From positions 1,240,001 through 1,304,000 of the forward strand of contig NZ_JUHG01000011.1 in assembly GCF_000799715.1 (NCBI RefSeq): a DNA stretch of 64,000 nt, in the 5' to 3' direction. Made by a program: the position numbers and the translations under genes. Positions 36,786 through 44,586 of the stretch are shown piece by piece; position 1 is the stretch's first letter; the number at the start of each line of letters is the position of its first letter. Origin of the DNA: Martinezella rhizogenes. Lineage in GTDB: Bacteria; Pseudomonadota; Alphaproteobacteria; Rhizobiales; Rhizobiaceae. Below the pieces are notes generated by a model that was not told where the DNA came from, did not search any database, and worked only from the letters and a program-made list of their open reading frames with translations.

Positions 36786-37712
36786 ATGACGAGCGCGGCG
36801 CTGGCGCCCCTGCTCACCGTCCTTATCTGGTCCGGCAATACCGTCGTCACCAAGGCGGCGGCCGGCGTCATTTCGCCCGGCTCGATCTCTTTCTATCGCT
36901 GGCTGCTGGCCTTCCTCATCCTGCTGCCTTTCGTTGGCCCGGCCGCATGGCGGAACCGCGCGCTACTCGGTCGATATTGGCTGAAGATCGCCACCCTCGG
37001 CGCACTCGGCATGGTGATCTACCAGAGCCTTGCCTATGAGGCGGCCAAGACTACCTCGGCAGTCAACATGGGTGTGATCGTGGCACTGATGCCGCTGCTA
37101 TCGACATTGCTGGCCGGGGTGCTGGCCGGCGAAAGACTGACGGCGACTAGCCTTGCGGGCGGGGTCATCTCCCTGATCGGCCTGATCTACCTGACTTCGC
37201 AGGGCCACCCCGCGACCCTACTAAGCGGCGACTTCCATATCGGCGACGGGCTGATGATCGTCGCGGTGCTGTCCAACTCGCTCTATGGCGTGATGCTGAA
37301 GCGCTGGGCGATGCCGCTTCCCATATGGCAACAGCTTTTCTGGCAGATCGGCTTTTCGACCATTCTGCTGATCCCGGTTTTCCTGATGGGCGATATCTCG
37401 CCGATCACCGCAACCAACCTCCCGTTGATCCTCTATGCGGCGATTCCGACATCGCTGCTGGCGCCATTGTGCTGGATGATCGGCATCCAGAAACTCGGTG
37501 CCGCACGAACCTCGCTGCTCATCAATCTCCTGCCGATCGTCGTCGCGGCGCTTGCCTGGGCCGTCCTCGGGGAACAACTACACGCCTATCACGCCATCGG
37601 CGGCGCACTTGCCCTCATCGGTGTCGGCATCGGCCTTCGCCAGACAAAGGTCGCCAAGGGCGAAGAGGTGTCCGGCGCCGATCAGGCGGCTTGGGAAACC
37701 GAGGAGGTTTGA
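36786..37712 (+). CDS. EamA/DMT-family transporter
   Basis: 308-residue inner-membrane exporter with ten predicted segments in two EamA repeats. The first begins LLTVLIWSGNTVVTKAAAG, and AKTTSAVNMGVIVALMPLL is the repeat-1 signature; LGAARTSLLINLLPIVVA is the matching one in repeat 2. It is divergent from the broken AraC gene, an arrangement common for AraC-controlled DMT exporters. Substrate unknown. Confidence 0.87.
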   Translation: MTSAALAPLLTVLIWSGNTVVTKAAAGVISPGSISFYRWLLAFLILLPFVGPAAWRNRALLGRYWLKIATLGALGMVIYQSLAYEAAKTTSAVNMGVIVALMPLLSTLLAGVLAGERLTATSLAGGVISLIGLIYLTSQGHPATLLSGDFHIGDGLMIVAVLSNSLYGVMLKRWAMPLPIWQQLFWQIGFSTILLIPVFLMGDISPITATNLPLILYAAIPTSLLAPLCWMIGIQKLGAARTSLLINLLPIVVAALAWAVLGEQLHAYHAIGGALALIGVGIGLRQTKVAKGEEVSGADQAAWETEEV

Positions 37713-37763
37713 CACCGCCGCCCTTCGCTCTACGATATCCGGCATGACTGGAATCGCCCAAGC

Positions 37764-38507
37764 ATGAGGGAAACGAGCGTGCACATAGCCCTGGAACCGG
37801 TGTCTTCGAGAACGACCATCCAGGAGGGTGTCTACCAGCAATTGCGCAACGCGCTGATGGCCGGCAATTTCGATCCCGGCCAGACGCTGACCATCGCCTC
37901 CCTCGCCGAGACCTTCGGCACCAGCAATATGCCGGTGCGCGAAGCGCTGCGCAGGCTGGCGGCGGAAAATGCGCTGGACGTCGCGCCAAACGGTTCGGCC
38001 CGCATCCCGATCGTCACGCTTGCCCGCCTTGACGATCTCTGCCGCGCCCGCATCGCCGTCGAGGGACTGGCCGCTGAACTCGGCATTCCCAGATTGACCG
38101 CCACCGACATCGCGACCCTTGAACGCATTGCCGCCGAACAGCACGCCATCGGCCTTGGCAGCAATGTCTACGATCTCATGGTGCGAAACCAGCAGTTCCA
38201 TTTCACTATCTACCGCGCCTCCGGTTCCGAAGTGCTGTTGCAACTGATCGAGACGCTGTGGCTGCGCTTCGGCCCCTATATGCGTATGCTTTCGGCCTCG
38301 GTCGAACCGCTGATGCGGACCGGCGAGATTGACCCTGCCGCACCGCATGTCCCGATCATCGAAGCAGTGAAGGCCGGAGATTTCGCCCGCGCCCGTGACG
38401 GCGTCATCGACGATATCCGTCGCACCCACGAGATCCTGCGCGACTATTGCCCAGCAACACAGGACGAACCGCGCACCAAGAAACCCACCTCGGCGTTGCG
38501 GCGCTGA
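37764..38507 (+). CDS. GntR-family regulator, FadR subfamily
   Basis: 247 residues. The winged helix-turn-helix includes GQTLTIASLAETFGTSNMP and VREALRRLAAENAL. The FCD effector domain follows, with the metal-coordinating pattern in NQQFHFTIYRAS and IIEAVKAGDF. A perfect dyad, TGTGATCA-AA-TGATCACA, lies 48 bases after its stop and just before the class V aminotransferase, which makes that gene its likely target. Ligands of this subfamily are usually carboxylates. Confidence 0.9.
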   Translation: MRETSVHIALEPVSSRTTIQEGVYQQLRNALMAGNFDPGQTLTIASLAETFGTSNMPVREALRRLAAENALDVAPNGSARIPIVTLARLDDLCRARIAVEGLAAELGIPRLTATDIATLERIAAEQHAIGLGSNVYDLMVRNQQFHFTIYRASGSEVLLQLIETLWLRFGPYMRMLSASVEPLMRTGEIDPAAPHVPIIEAVKAGDFARARDGVIDDIRRTHEILRDYCPATQDEPRTKKPTSALRR

Positions 38508-38554
38508 GACTCCGAAACGGAACGGTGCGAATTTAGTTGAGCCTTCAAATATTT

Positions 38555-38572
38555 TGTGATCAAATGATCACA
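38555..38572. promoter_or_regulatory. Candidate GntR/FadR-type operator
   Basis: TGTGATCA-AA-TGATCACA, eight-base perfect arms, 34 bases upstream of the class V aminotransferase start and just downstream of the GntR gene. Its form resembles FadR-subfamily sites. Confidence 0.55.
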
Positions 38573-38606
38573 TCTTGACGTCGAACCCGTCGTTTTCAGC
38601 GAGACC

Positions 38607-39890
38607 ATGATGAGCGCCTCCCCTTCCGCATCGAATTTCTCCGGCCATAACAGCTTCCCGGTCGATGAAATCCGCGCCATGTTTCCAGCCATCCGCAAGG
38701 CTGGCGATTTCGTGTTTCTCGACAATGCCGGCGGCGCGCAGGTGCCTCAAGCGGTAGTCGATGCCGTCGCCAATCACCTGATCGACTTCAACGTTCAGCG
38801 CATGGCAAAATACCAGCACAGCCAGGGTGTCGACCGCAATTTGGACGAGGCGCGCGAAAGCGTCGCCATGTTGGTCAACGCTTACCGACCGGAAGAAATC
38901 TCCTTTGGCCTGAACGCCACCTCCTTCATCCGGCTGGTGAGCCTCGGCATCGCCAAGCTGCTCAGCGAGCGCAACGAAATCGTCATTACCGACATGGACC
39001 ATGACGCCAACATCGCCACCTGGCTGGCGCTGGAAGCCGATGGCGCCAGGATCGTCTGGTGGCGCATGCGCGAAGACGGCACGCTGCACACCGAAGATCT
39101 GAAGCCGCTCCTGAACGACAAGACCCGCCTCGTCGCCTGCACGGTGACCGCCCACTCCATCGGCACGATCGTCGATGTCGCCACCGTCGGTCGGCTGGCG
39201 CATGCAGCCGGCGCCGAAGTCTTCCTCGATTGTGTCCATTACGGCCCGCATGGCCTGATCGACGTGCAGGCGTGGGATTGCGACTATCTCGTCTGCTCCG
39301 GCTACAAGAATTTCTCGCCGCATATGGGCTTCCTCTGGGGCCGCTATGATGCGCTCGTCAAGCTGCCGACCTTCAAGGAAGACTTCATCCCGGACGTGCC
39401 GCCCTACAAGATCGAGGTCGGCACCTTCACCTATGAGAACGTCGCCGGCATGAATGCCGCCATCCACTACCTGGAAGATCTCGGCCACCGCTTCCTGCCG
39501 ACGGGCACTCACACCCGCCGCCAAGCGCTTGCCGCCGCCATGGGCGCGATCCGCGATTACGAACTGACGCTGTCTCGTGAAATGATCGCCGTCCTGAAGC
39601 GCCACGGCGCCATCATCTATGGCATTTCCGACGATACCCGCCTCGAACAGCGCGTGCCGACCATCTGCTTCAACATGCCAGACATCACGCCGCAGCAGTT
39701 CGCCGCCGAGATGGGCGAAGCAGGCATCGGCCTGCGCGATGGCCACATGTTCGCTCCGCGCCTGATGAAACGTCTCGGTCTTTCGATGGAAACAGGCGCA
39801 ATTCGCGTTTCTCTGGTACACTACAACAAGATCGAAGAAATCGCCCGCTTCGAAAAGGTTCTTACCGAGGTCATGGCGCGGCACACATAA
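38607..39890 (+). CDS. Class V aminotransferase (cysteine-desulfurase-like, PLP-dependent)
   Basis: 427-residue PLP enzyme of the NifS/isopenicillin-N-epimerase fold. The cofactor region is recognisable: [15 protein letters not shown], then [20 protein letters not shown], and the Schiff-base lysine in [16 protein letters not shown]. Such proteins act as desulfurases, epimerases, lyases or transaminases, so the name does not fix the reaction. An ATG three bases later is also possible. A possible GntR operator lies just upstream and a GC-rich hairpin follows the stop. Confidence 0.85.
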   Translation: MMSASPSASNFSGHNSFPVDEIRAMFPAIRKAGDFVFLDNAGGAQVPQAVVDAVANHLIDFNVQRMAKYQHSQGVDRNLDEARESVAMLVNAYRPEEISFGLNATSFIRLVSLGIAKLLSERNEIVITDMDHDANIATWLALEADGARIVWWRMREDGTLHTEDLKPLLNDKTRLVACTVTAHSIGTIVDVATVGRLAHAAGAEVFLDCVHYGPHGLIDVQAWDCDYLVCSGYKNFSPHMGFLWGRYDALVKLPTFKEDFIPDVPPYKIEVGTFTYENVAGMNAAIHYLEDLGHRFLPTGTHTRRQALAAAMGAIRDYELTLSREMIAVLKRHGAIIYGISDDTRLEQRVPTICFNMPDITPQQFAAEMGEAGIGLRDGHMFAPRLMKRLGLSMETGAIRVSLVHYNKIEEIARFEKVLTEVMARHT

Positions 39891-39901
39891 GCCGCGTGTG
39901 A

Positions 39902-39934
39902 GCGGTGGCGGCGCCCGAACAACTCCGCCACCGC
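39902..39934 (+). terminator. GC-rich hairpin after the class V aminotransferase
   Basis: GCGGTGGCGG and CCGCCACCGC form a perfect ten-base stem with a 13-base loop, 12 bases after the stop. No clear T-tract follows, so it may be a weak terminator or an mRNA 3' stabiliser. Confidence 0.5.
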
Positions 39935-39984
39935 AATGCCTCCCCTCCCCAATCCTGCCCGGCGGCTTGATGGCCAGCAAGATA

Positions 39985-39998
39985 TTTTAAACCTAAAA
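39985..39998. promoter_or_regulatory. TTTTA-N4-TAAAA operator-like site upstream of the aldolase gene
   Basis: TTTTA-AACC-TAAAA, perfect five-base arms, 74 bases upstream of the HpcH/HpaI gene. One of five related sites in this part of the window. Confidence 0.55.
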
Positions 39999-40071
39999 CA
40001 GATTGCCGCTTCGCAGCTTTGTTTTTTCGGTCTATCCCTCTCTCACCGACTGTTGGAGCGCGAGGAAAACA

Positions 40072-40848
40072 ATGAGCAATTTCCGCAAGACCTGCATCGA
40101 CAAGACCTTGCTCATCGGCACCTTCGCCGCCATTCCGCATCCCGTCGCCATCGAAGTCATTGCCGCCTCCGGCGTCGATTTTCTCTGTATCGACTGGGAG
40201 CACTCGCAGATCAGCCGCGAGCGAATCGAGGATCTGATCCGCGCCGCCGACGTCCATCGCGTCCCCGCCATGGTGCGCGTTCCCGGCCATGCGCCGGAAT
40301 CGATCGCGTCCGTGCTGGATGCCGGTGCCGCCGGCGTGCTGGTGCCGCGCGTATCGACAGTGGCACAGGCGAAAGCCGCCGTTCTGGCAACGCGCTATCC
40401 ACCGATCGGTGAGCGCGGGGTCGGCCCCGGCCGGGCAGCGGCTTACGGTTATCGCATTCCGGATTATCTCGCCAAGGCCAATGCCGAGCTGGTGCTCGCC
40501 GTCCAGGTCGAGACGGCGGAGGGCCTCGCCAATATTGCAGACATTGCCGCAGTCGACGGCATCGACGTCATTTTCATCGGTCCCGGCGACCTCTCGGTCT
40601 CGATCAATGCCATGGGGCCAGCCGGAAAAGACAGGCTCGATGCCGCCATCGAAACCATTGCGAAGACTGCCCTTACAGCCGGTAAAACGGTCGGCATTTT
40701 TCGGCCTTCGCCGGACGATATCGGCACCTGGTCGAAGGCCGGCATCAGCTTCTTCCTGCTTGCCAGCGATACAATGTTTCTGGGCGCCAGTCTGGCTACG
40801 GGCGCCGCTGAAGCGCGCGCACGCAACGGTTCGTCGAAAGGCGTATAA
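40072..40848 (+). CDS. HpcH/HpaI-family aldolase/citrate lyase
   Basis: 258-residue metal-dependent class II aldolase of 2-oxo acids, typically cleaving or forming 4-hydroxy-2-oxo acids with pyruvate. Active-site motifs are visible: FLCIDWEHSQIS with the His, VRVPGHAP, AAGVLVPRV, and VQVETAEGLANI followed by IFIGPGDLS, whose Glu and Asp bind the metal. The ATG at 40072 has GAGGAAAAC directly before it; upstream in-frame residues are unrelated. A TTTTA-N4-TAAAA site lies in its promoter. Substrate unknown. Confidence 0.88.
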   Translation: MSNFRKTCIDKTLLIGTFAAIPHPVAIEVIAASGVDFLCIDWEHSQISRERIEDLIRAADVHRVPAMVRVPGHAPESIASVLDAGAAGVLVPRVSTVAQAKAAVLATRYPPIGERGVGPGRAAAYGYRIPDYLAKANAELVLAVQVETAEGLANIADIAAVDGIDVIFIGPGDLSVSINAMGPAGKDRLDAAIETIAKTALTAGKTVGIFRPSPDDIGTWSKAGISFFLLASDTMFLGASLATGAAEARARNGSSKGV

Positions 40849-40914
40849 AACGCAACAATTTCAGTTCTTTAAGATGGTGGATAATCGCGCCGTAATCGAC
40901 TGAAAAACTAGACT

Positions 40915-40928
40915 TTTTAAGCTTAAAA
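40915..40928. promoter_or_regulatory. Perfect palindrome TTTTAAGCTTAAAA upstream of class I aminotransferase
   Basis: Perfect 14-base palindrome of the TTTTA-N4-TAAAA type, 117 bases upstream of the chosen TTG start. It is the best example of the shared motif. Confidence 0.6.
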
Positions 40929-41044
40929 CTTTCTTCTTGAAATGCATTCCGTTTTGGATAACGATCTCAAAATGGAGGGTGTTCCAGACACCGCCGCCCG
41001 CAATACGCCGGCCTTTTCGATACCAGCTTTCCAGGGGAAGTTTC

Positions 41045-42253
41045 TTGTCTCTTCTACCGCCGAACAGTCTGTCCGAGACGACACTCAACCGAAACGCCTT
41101 CGAAGGCATTCGCGCCCAGATCCGTGATCTGCGCACCGACAATATCGCCGTGCTTGCCAAGCGCGCCCGCGAGCTCGGCGGCGTCATCCCGCTATGGTTC
41201 GGCGAAGGTGACCTAGTGACACCAGCCTTCATTCGCGACGCCGCCAAGAAGGCGCTCGACGATGGCCAGACCTTCTATGTTCCGAACATGCGTGGCCTCC
41301 CCGCGCTGAACGAGGCGCTATCCGACTATCAATCGCACTGGCATGGCCGCCCGATCCCGATCGAACGGACCACCGTCGCGCCCGGCGGCATGCAGGCGCT
41401 CTATATGGCGCTGGAGCTGCTGGTCGATGTTGGCACCAATGTCGTTTATGTCGCGCCGCAATGGCCGAACATCCATAACGCCATCCATCTGATCGGCGGC
41501 GAGCCGCGCGCCGTTTCGCTCGATTTCGACACCGACTGGCGCCTTGATCTCGACAAGCTCTTCGCCCGCTGCGACGCCCGCACTCGCGCCATCTTCCTGT
41601 CGACGCCAGCCAATCCAACCGGCTGGACGGCAACGCGCGAGGAAATGCAGGCGCTGCTCGACTTCTCCCGTCGCACCGGCATCTGGATTATCTCCGACGA
41701 GGTCTATGCCCGTCTCTATTTCGACGGCGAGATCGCGCCATCGATCTTGCAGGTGGCAGAAGACGGTGACCGGGTGATTGCGATCAACAGTTTCTCCAAG
41801 GCCTGGGCGATGACCGGCTGGCGCGTCGGCTGGCTGACACACCCCTCCGCTATCGCCGATCAGCTCGGCGCGATGACCCAATATGTCAACAGCGGCACAT
41901 CGGCGATGATCCAGGCAGGTGCCGCCGCCGCCATCCGTGAGGGCGAGCCGCTGGTGGCCGAAATCCGCGCCAGAATCAAGGCGGGCCTCGATCTTGCCTA
42001 TGAAAAGCTGCCGCAAATCCCTGGCGTCATCCTGCCGGAAAAGCCGCGCGGCGGCATGTATGCCTTCTTCGCCCTGCAAGGCGAAGCCGATGCCACGGCG
42101 GTCTGCGAGCGCATTCTCGAAACCGCGCGTGTCGGCCTGGCGCCCGGCTATCATTTTGGGGAAGCGTCGCGTCCATTCCTGCGCATGTGCACCTTCCGCG
42201 ACACCGAGCAGATGCGGATTGCACTCGATCGCATGGTCGATGCCATGACGTGA
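41045..42253 (+). CDS. Class I/II aminotransferase (PLP-dependent, TTG start)
   Basis: About 402 residues, aspartate-aminotransferase fold. Motifs are SLDFDTDW, STPANPTGWTATREEM, IISDEVYARLYFDG and the lysine loop NSFSKAWAMTGWRVGW. There is no ATG at the normal N-terminus. The TTG at 41045 (MSLLPPNSLSETTLNRNAFEGI) follows AGGGGAAG and is taken as the start; residues further upstream look untranslated. The amino-acid-binding protein and permease follow in the same orientation, so the enzyme may transaminate the imported amino acid. Confidence 0.86.
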   Translation: MSLLPPNSLSETTLNRNAFEGIRAQIRDLRTDNIAVLAKRARELGGVIPLWFGEGDLVTPAFIRDAAKKALDDGQTFYVPNMRGLPALNEALSDYQSHWHGRPIPIERTTVAPGGMQALYMALELLVDVGTNVVYVAPQWPNIHNAIHLIGGEPRAVSLDFDTDWRLDLDKLFARCDARTRAIFLSTPANPTGWTATREEMQALLDFSRRTGIWIISDEVYARLYFDGEIAPSILQVAEDGDRVIAINSFSKAWAMTGWRVGWLTHPSAIADQLGAMTQYVNSGTSAMIQAGAAAAIREGEPLVAEIRARIKAGLDLAYEKLPQIPGVILPEKPRGGMYAFFALQGEADATAVCERILETARVGLAPGYHFGEASRPFLRMCTFRDTEQMRIALDRMVDAMT

Positions 42254-42332
42254 CGGCCTGCCGGATAGGCTGGCCCGGCAATACCCACGAACAGAACGCG
42301 TCCGTGGCCATAACCAGAGGGAGAACAATGAA

Positions 42333-43130
42333 ATGAAGCTTACCCGCCGCAATCTACTGGTCCTTGCGACCATCGCCGGCATGGCCGGTGGCAGCCACTT
42401 CGCCTACGCCGCCGATGTGCTGAATGTCGGCTCCTACCCGAACAACCCACCCTTCGAATACAAGACCGCGAACGGCACCTTCGAAGGCTTCGAGGTCGAT
42501 ATCGTCAATGAAGCCGCCAAGCGCGCCGGCATGACGACCAATATCGCCGACTATGGCTTCCAGGCCCTGTTCGCCGCCACCAGTTCCAAGCGCATCGACG
42601 TGGCGATCTCCTCGATCACCATCACGCCGGAGCGCCTGAAGTCGCAATCCTTCACTCAGCCCTATTACGATTCCGACATGGGCATCGCCACCAAGGATGG
42701 TAGCCCGATCAAGAGCCTTGCCGATCTCAAGGGCAAGACCATCGGCGTCCTCTCCGGCTCGACTGGCGAGAAGTGGGCCAACGACAACAAGGCCGCCGAC
42801 GGCTTCGCCGACGTCAAGGGCTACAATGCCCAGCAGGATGTATTCCTCGATCTCGGCGCCGGCCGCATCGATGCGGTCGTCAGCGACGTTCCCGGCATGC
42901 AATATCTCTTCGTCAAGACCAAGGGCTTTGCCATCAAGGACCGCATCAAGACAGGCGAACAATACGGCCTGATGATGACCAGGGACTCGCCGCTGGTCGG
43001 CAAGATCAATGATGCCATCACCGCCATGAAGAAAGACGGCACGCTGGAAAAAATCCACGAGAAGTGGTTCGGCAGCAAGGCTCCCGCCGGCTCCTCCACC
43101 GTCACCGAAATGCCTATACCCAAGGCGTGA
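42333..43130 (+). CDS. ABC transporter amino-acid-binding protein
   Basis: 265-residue periplasmic binding protein of the polar amino-acid family (SBP_bac_3). A signal peptide (MKLTRRNLLVLATIAGMAGGSHFAYA) is seen in its parts: KLTRRN, then the hydrophobic core, then AYA as the cleavage site. The mature protein has NPPFEYKTANGTFEGFEVDI and DVAISSITITPERLK, which bind the ligand's carboxyl and amino groups. The first ATG at 42328 reads ATG-AAA-TGA and overlaps the real ATG at 42333. It is followed by a hairpin and the permease gene. Confidence 0.92.
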   Translation: MKLTRRNLLVLATIAGMAGGSHFAYAADVLNVGSYPNNPPFEYKTANGTFEGFEVDIVNEAAKRAGMTTNIADYGFQALFAATSSKRIDVAISSITITPERLKSQSFTQPYYDSDMGIATKDGSPIKSLADLKGKTIGVLSGSTGEKWANDNKAADGFADVKGYNAQQDVFLDLGAGRIDAVVSDVPGMQYLFVKTKGFAIKDRIKTGEQYGLMMTRDSPLVGKINDAITAMKKDGTLEKIHEKWFGSKAPAGSSTVTEMPIPKA

Positions 43131-43160
43131 TCAAAAGATCATATTCTACGCGAGCACTTA

Positions 43161-43182
43161 CGCCGGCCCCACTCGGCCGGCG
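43161..43182 (+). terminator. Intercistronic hairpin between binding protein and permease genes
   Basis: CGCCGGCC-CCACTC-GGCCGGCG, perfect eight-base stem followed by TCATTTT, 30 bases after the binding-protein stop. Such attenuators keep binding-protein mRNA in excess over permease mRNA. Confidence 0.65.
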
Positions 43183-43228
43183 TCATTTTGGATAGACCTT
43201 CACTTTGTTCCGCCTGATGGGAGTGCCA

Positions 43229-43903
43229 ATGTCGTTCGTCGATACCTTCTTCAATTCCGACGTCATGATTTCGGCTTTCCCGCAATTGCTGCGCGGCCTC
43301 TGGATGACGATCGCGCTTGGCGTGGTCAGCATCGTCATCGGCGTTTCGGCCGGTCTCATCGTCAGCCTGATCCGTCTCTACGCGCCCAAGCCGATCCGCC
43401 TGTTGATGGTCGGCTATATCGACATCATGCGCGCCATGCCGATGCTGGTGGTGCTGATCCTGATCTACTACGCCCTGCCTTTTGTCGGCATCAGCTTTTC
43501 CGCCTGGTGGTCGGCGATCCTGGGCTTCTCGATCGTGCTCGCCGCCTACTCGGCCGAAGTCTTCCGCTCAGGCATCGAAAGCGTGCCGCGCGGTCAGTTC
43601 GAGGCCGCCGCCGCGCTCGGTATTCCCTTCCTGATCACGCTCTACAAGGTGGTGCTGCCACAAGCGATCCGCATCGTCATTCCGCCGACCACCAGCAACT
43701 GCGTCTCGATGTTCAAGGACACGTCGCTCGCCTCGACCGTGGCATTGCCGGAGTTGCTGAAGGAGGGCCAGAATGCGCAAGGCTTCTATGCCAACCCCTC
43801 GCCGCTGATCATGGCGGCGCTAATCTACATCATCCTGCTCTGGCCGATGGTGCGGCTCGTGAGCGTGCTCGAAAAAAGGTTCAAGAGCGAGCAGGCGCGA
43901 TAG
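43229..43903 (+). CDS. ABC transporter permease, polar amino-acid type
   Basis: 224-residue inner-membrane permease of the HisM/GlnP type. LLRGLWMTIALGVVSIVIGVSAG is the first membrane segment; the EAA loop FEAAAALGIPFLITLYKVVLPQAIRIVIPP is recognised by EAAAALG and VLPQAIRI. ATG 43229 is preferred, as GGGAG lies five bases before it. No ATPase gene follows; transcription runs into a rhizobial repeat and a convergent MarR gene, so an ATPase from another locus must serve this importer. Confidence 0.9.
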   Translation: MSFVDTFFNSDVMISAFPQLLRGLWMTIALGVVSIVIGVSAGLIVSLIRLYAPKPIRLLMVGYIDIMRAMPMLVVLILIYYALPFVGISFSAWWSAILGFSIVLAAYSAEVFRSGIESVPRGQFEAAAALGIPFLITLYKVVLPQAIRIVIPPTTSNCVSMFKDTSLASTVALPELLKEGQNAQGFYANPSPLIMAALIYIILLWPMVRLVSVLEKRFKSEQAR

Positions 43904-43913
43904 AGTGTTTTTA

Positions 43914-43963
43914 CGCAATTCCGGACGGAAAACCGCGGCGCACTTTTCCTGGAATTGCTCTAG
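43914..43963. repeat. Rhizobial intergenic palindrome (GCAATTCCGG... type)
   Basis: Imperfect palindrome from GCAATTCCGGACGG through GCGCACTTTTCC to GGAATTGCTCTA, between convergent permease and MarR genes. Its right half recurs in reverse orientation at 61197-61221, matching at 24 of 25 positions. Elements of this form are common in Rhizobiaceae. Confidence 0.75.
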
Positions 43964-43972
43964 GCACCGCCA

Positions 43973-44488
43973 TCAATCGAAAGCCGCACCCGAGAGGTGA
44001 TTGTTGACCGACGATTTGACCTCGCCGATATCCTTCCAGAGTTCGGCGATGATTGTCGGGTCGACATCGGCCATCAGGTCGCGCAGCCAGCCCTCATGGG
44101 CGGCAGCCATTGCAGCGAAAATCTCGTCGCCCTTCTTCGTCAGCTTGGCGACCGTGACACGCCGGTCACCGTCGGGTGTCTCGCGCAGCACCAGACCGTC
44201 CGTTTCCAGCCGCTCCACAAGTCCCGTGACATTGCCGTTGGTGACCATCGTGCGCTTGGAAAGCTCGCCGAGCCGCAGGCCATCATGCTCGCGATAGAGC
44301 TGCGCCATCAGGTCGAATTGCGGCAGCGTTGCGCCGAACTCGTTGCGCAGGCGCCGTCGGATTTCCTGTGATATCAGCTTGGTGGTCGATAGCATCCGCA
44401 GCCAGAGCCGCAGCTCCTGTTTCTTGCCCTCCTGGGTGCCCCGGACGATAATTTCCAGATCGACGGTTCCGCTCTCGGATTCTGCCAT
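43973..44488 (-). CDS. MarR-family transcriptional regulator
   Basis: 171 residues. The winged helix-turn-helix includes DGLRLGELSKRTMVTNGNVTGLVERLE and the wing ETPDGDRRVTVAKLTKKG. MarR proteins of this size often respond to aromatic acids or their CoA esters. It lies next to the FAD oxidoreductase/isatin-hydrolase genes and is a candidate regulator of the aromatic block. A 12-base palindrome, TTCATATATGAA, lies 30 bases upstream of its start. Confidence 0.9.
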   Translation of the reverse strand: MAESESGTVDLEIIVRGTQEGKKQELRLWLRMLSTTKLISQEIRRRLRNEFGATLPQFDLMAQLYREHDGLRLGELSKRTMVTNGNVTGLVERLETDGLVLRETPDGDRRVTVAKLTKKGDEIFAAMAAAHEGWLRDLMADVDPTIIAELWKDIGEVKSSVNNHLSGAAFD

Positions 44489-44517
44489 GGTTTAAGCTCA
44501 GATCGCCACGTTGCTAT

Positions 44518-44529
44518 TTCATATATGAA
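44518..44529. promoter_or_regulatory. Palindrome TTCATATATGAA, candidate MarR auto-operator
   Basis: Perfect 12-base palindrome 30-41 bases upstream of the MarR start, in an AT-rich promoter-like stretch. Position fits autoregulation. Confidence 0.45.
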
Positions 44530-44586
44530 CGGTCTACGGAGCAATATTTCAAATGTCAAAGGTTTACGCGTCAAGCCCGAAGACGG

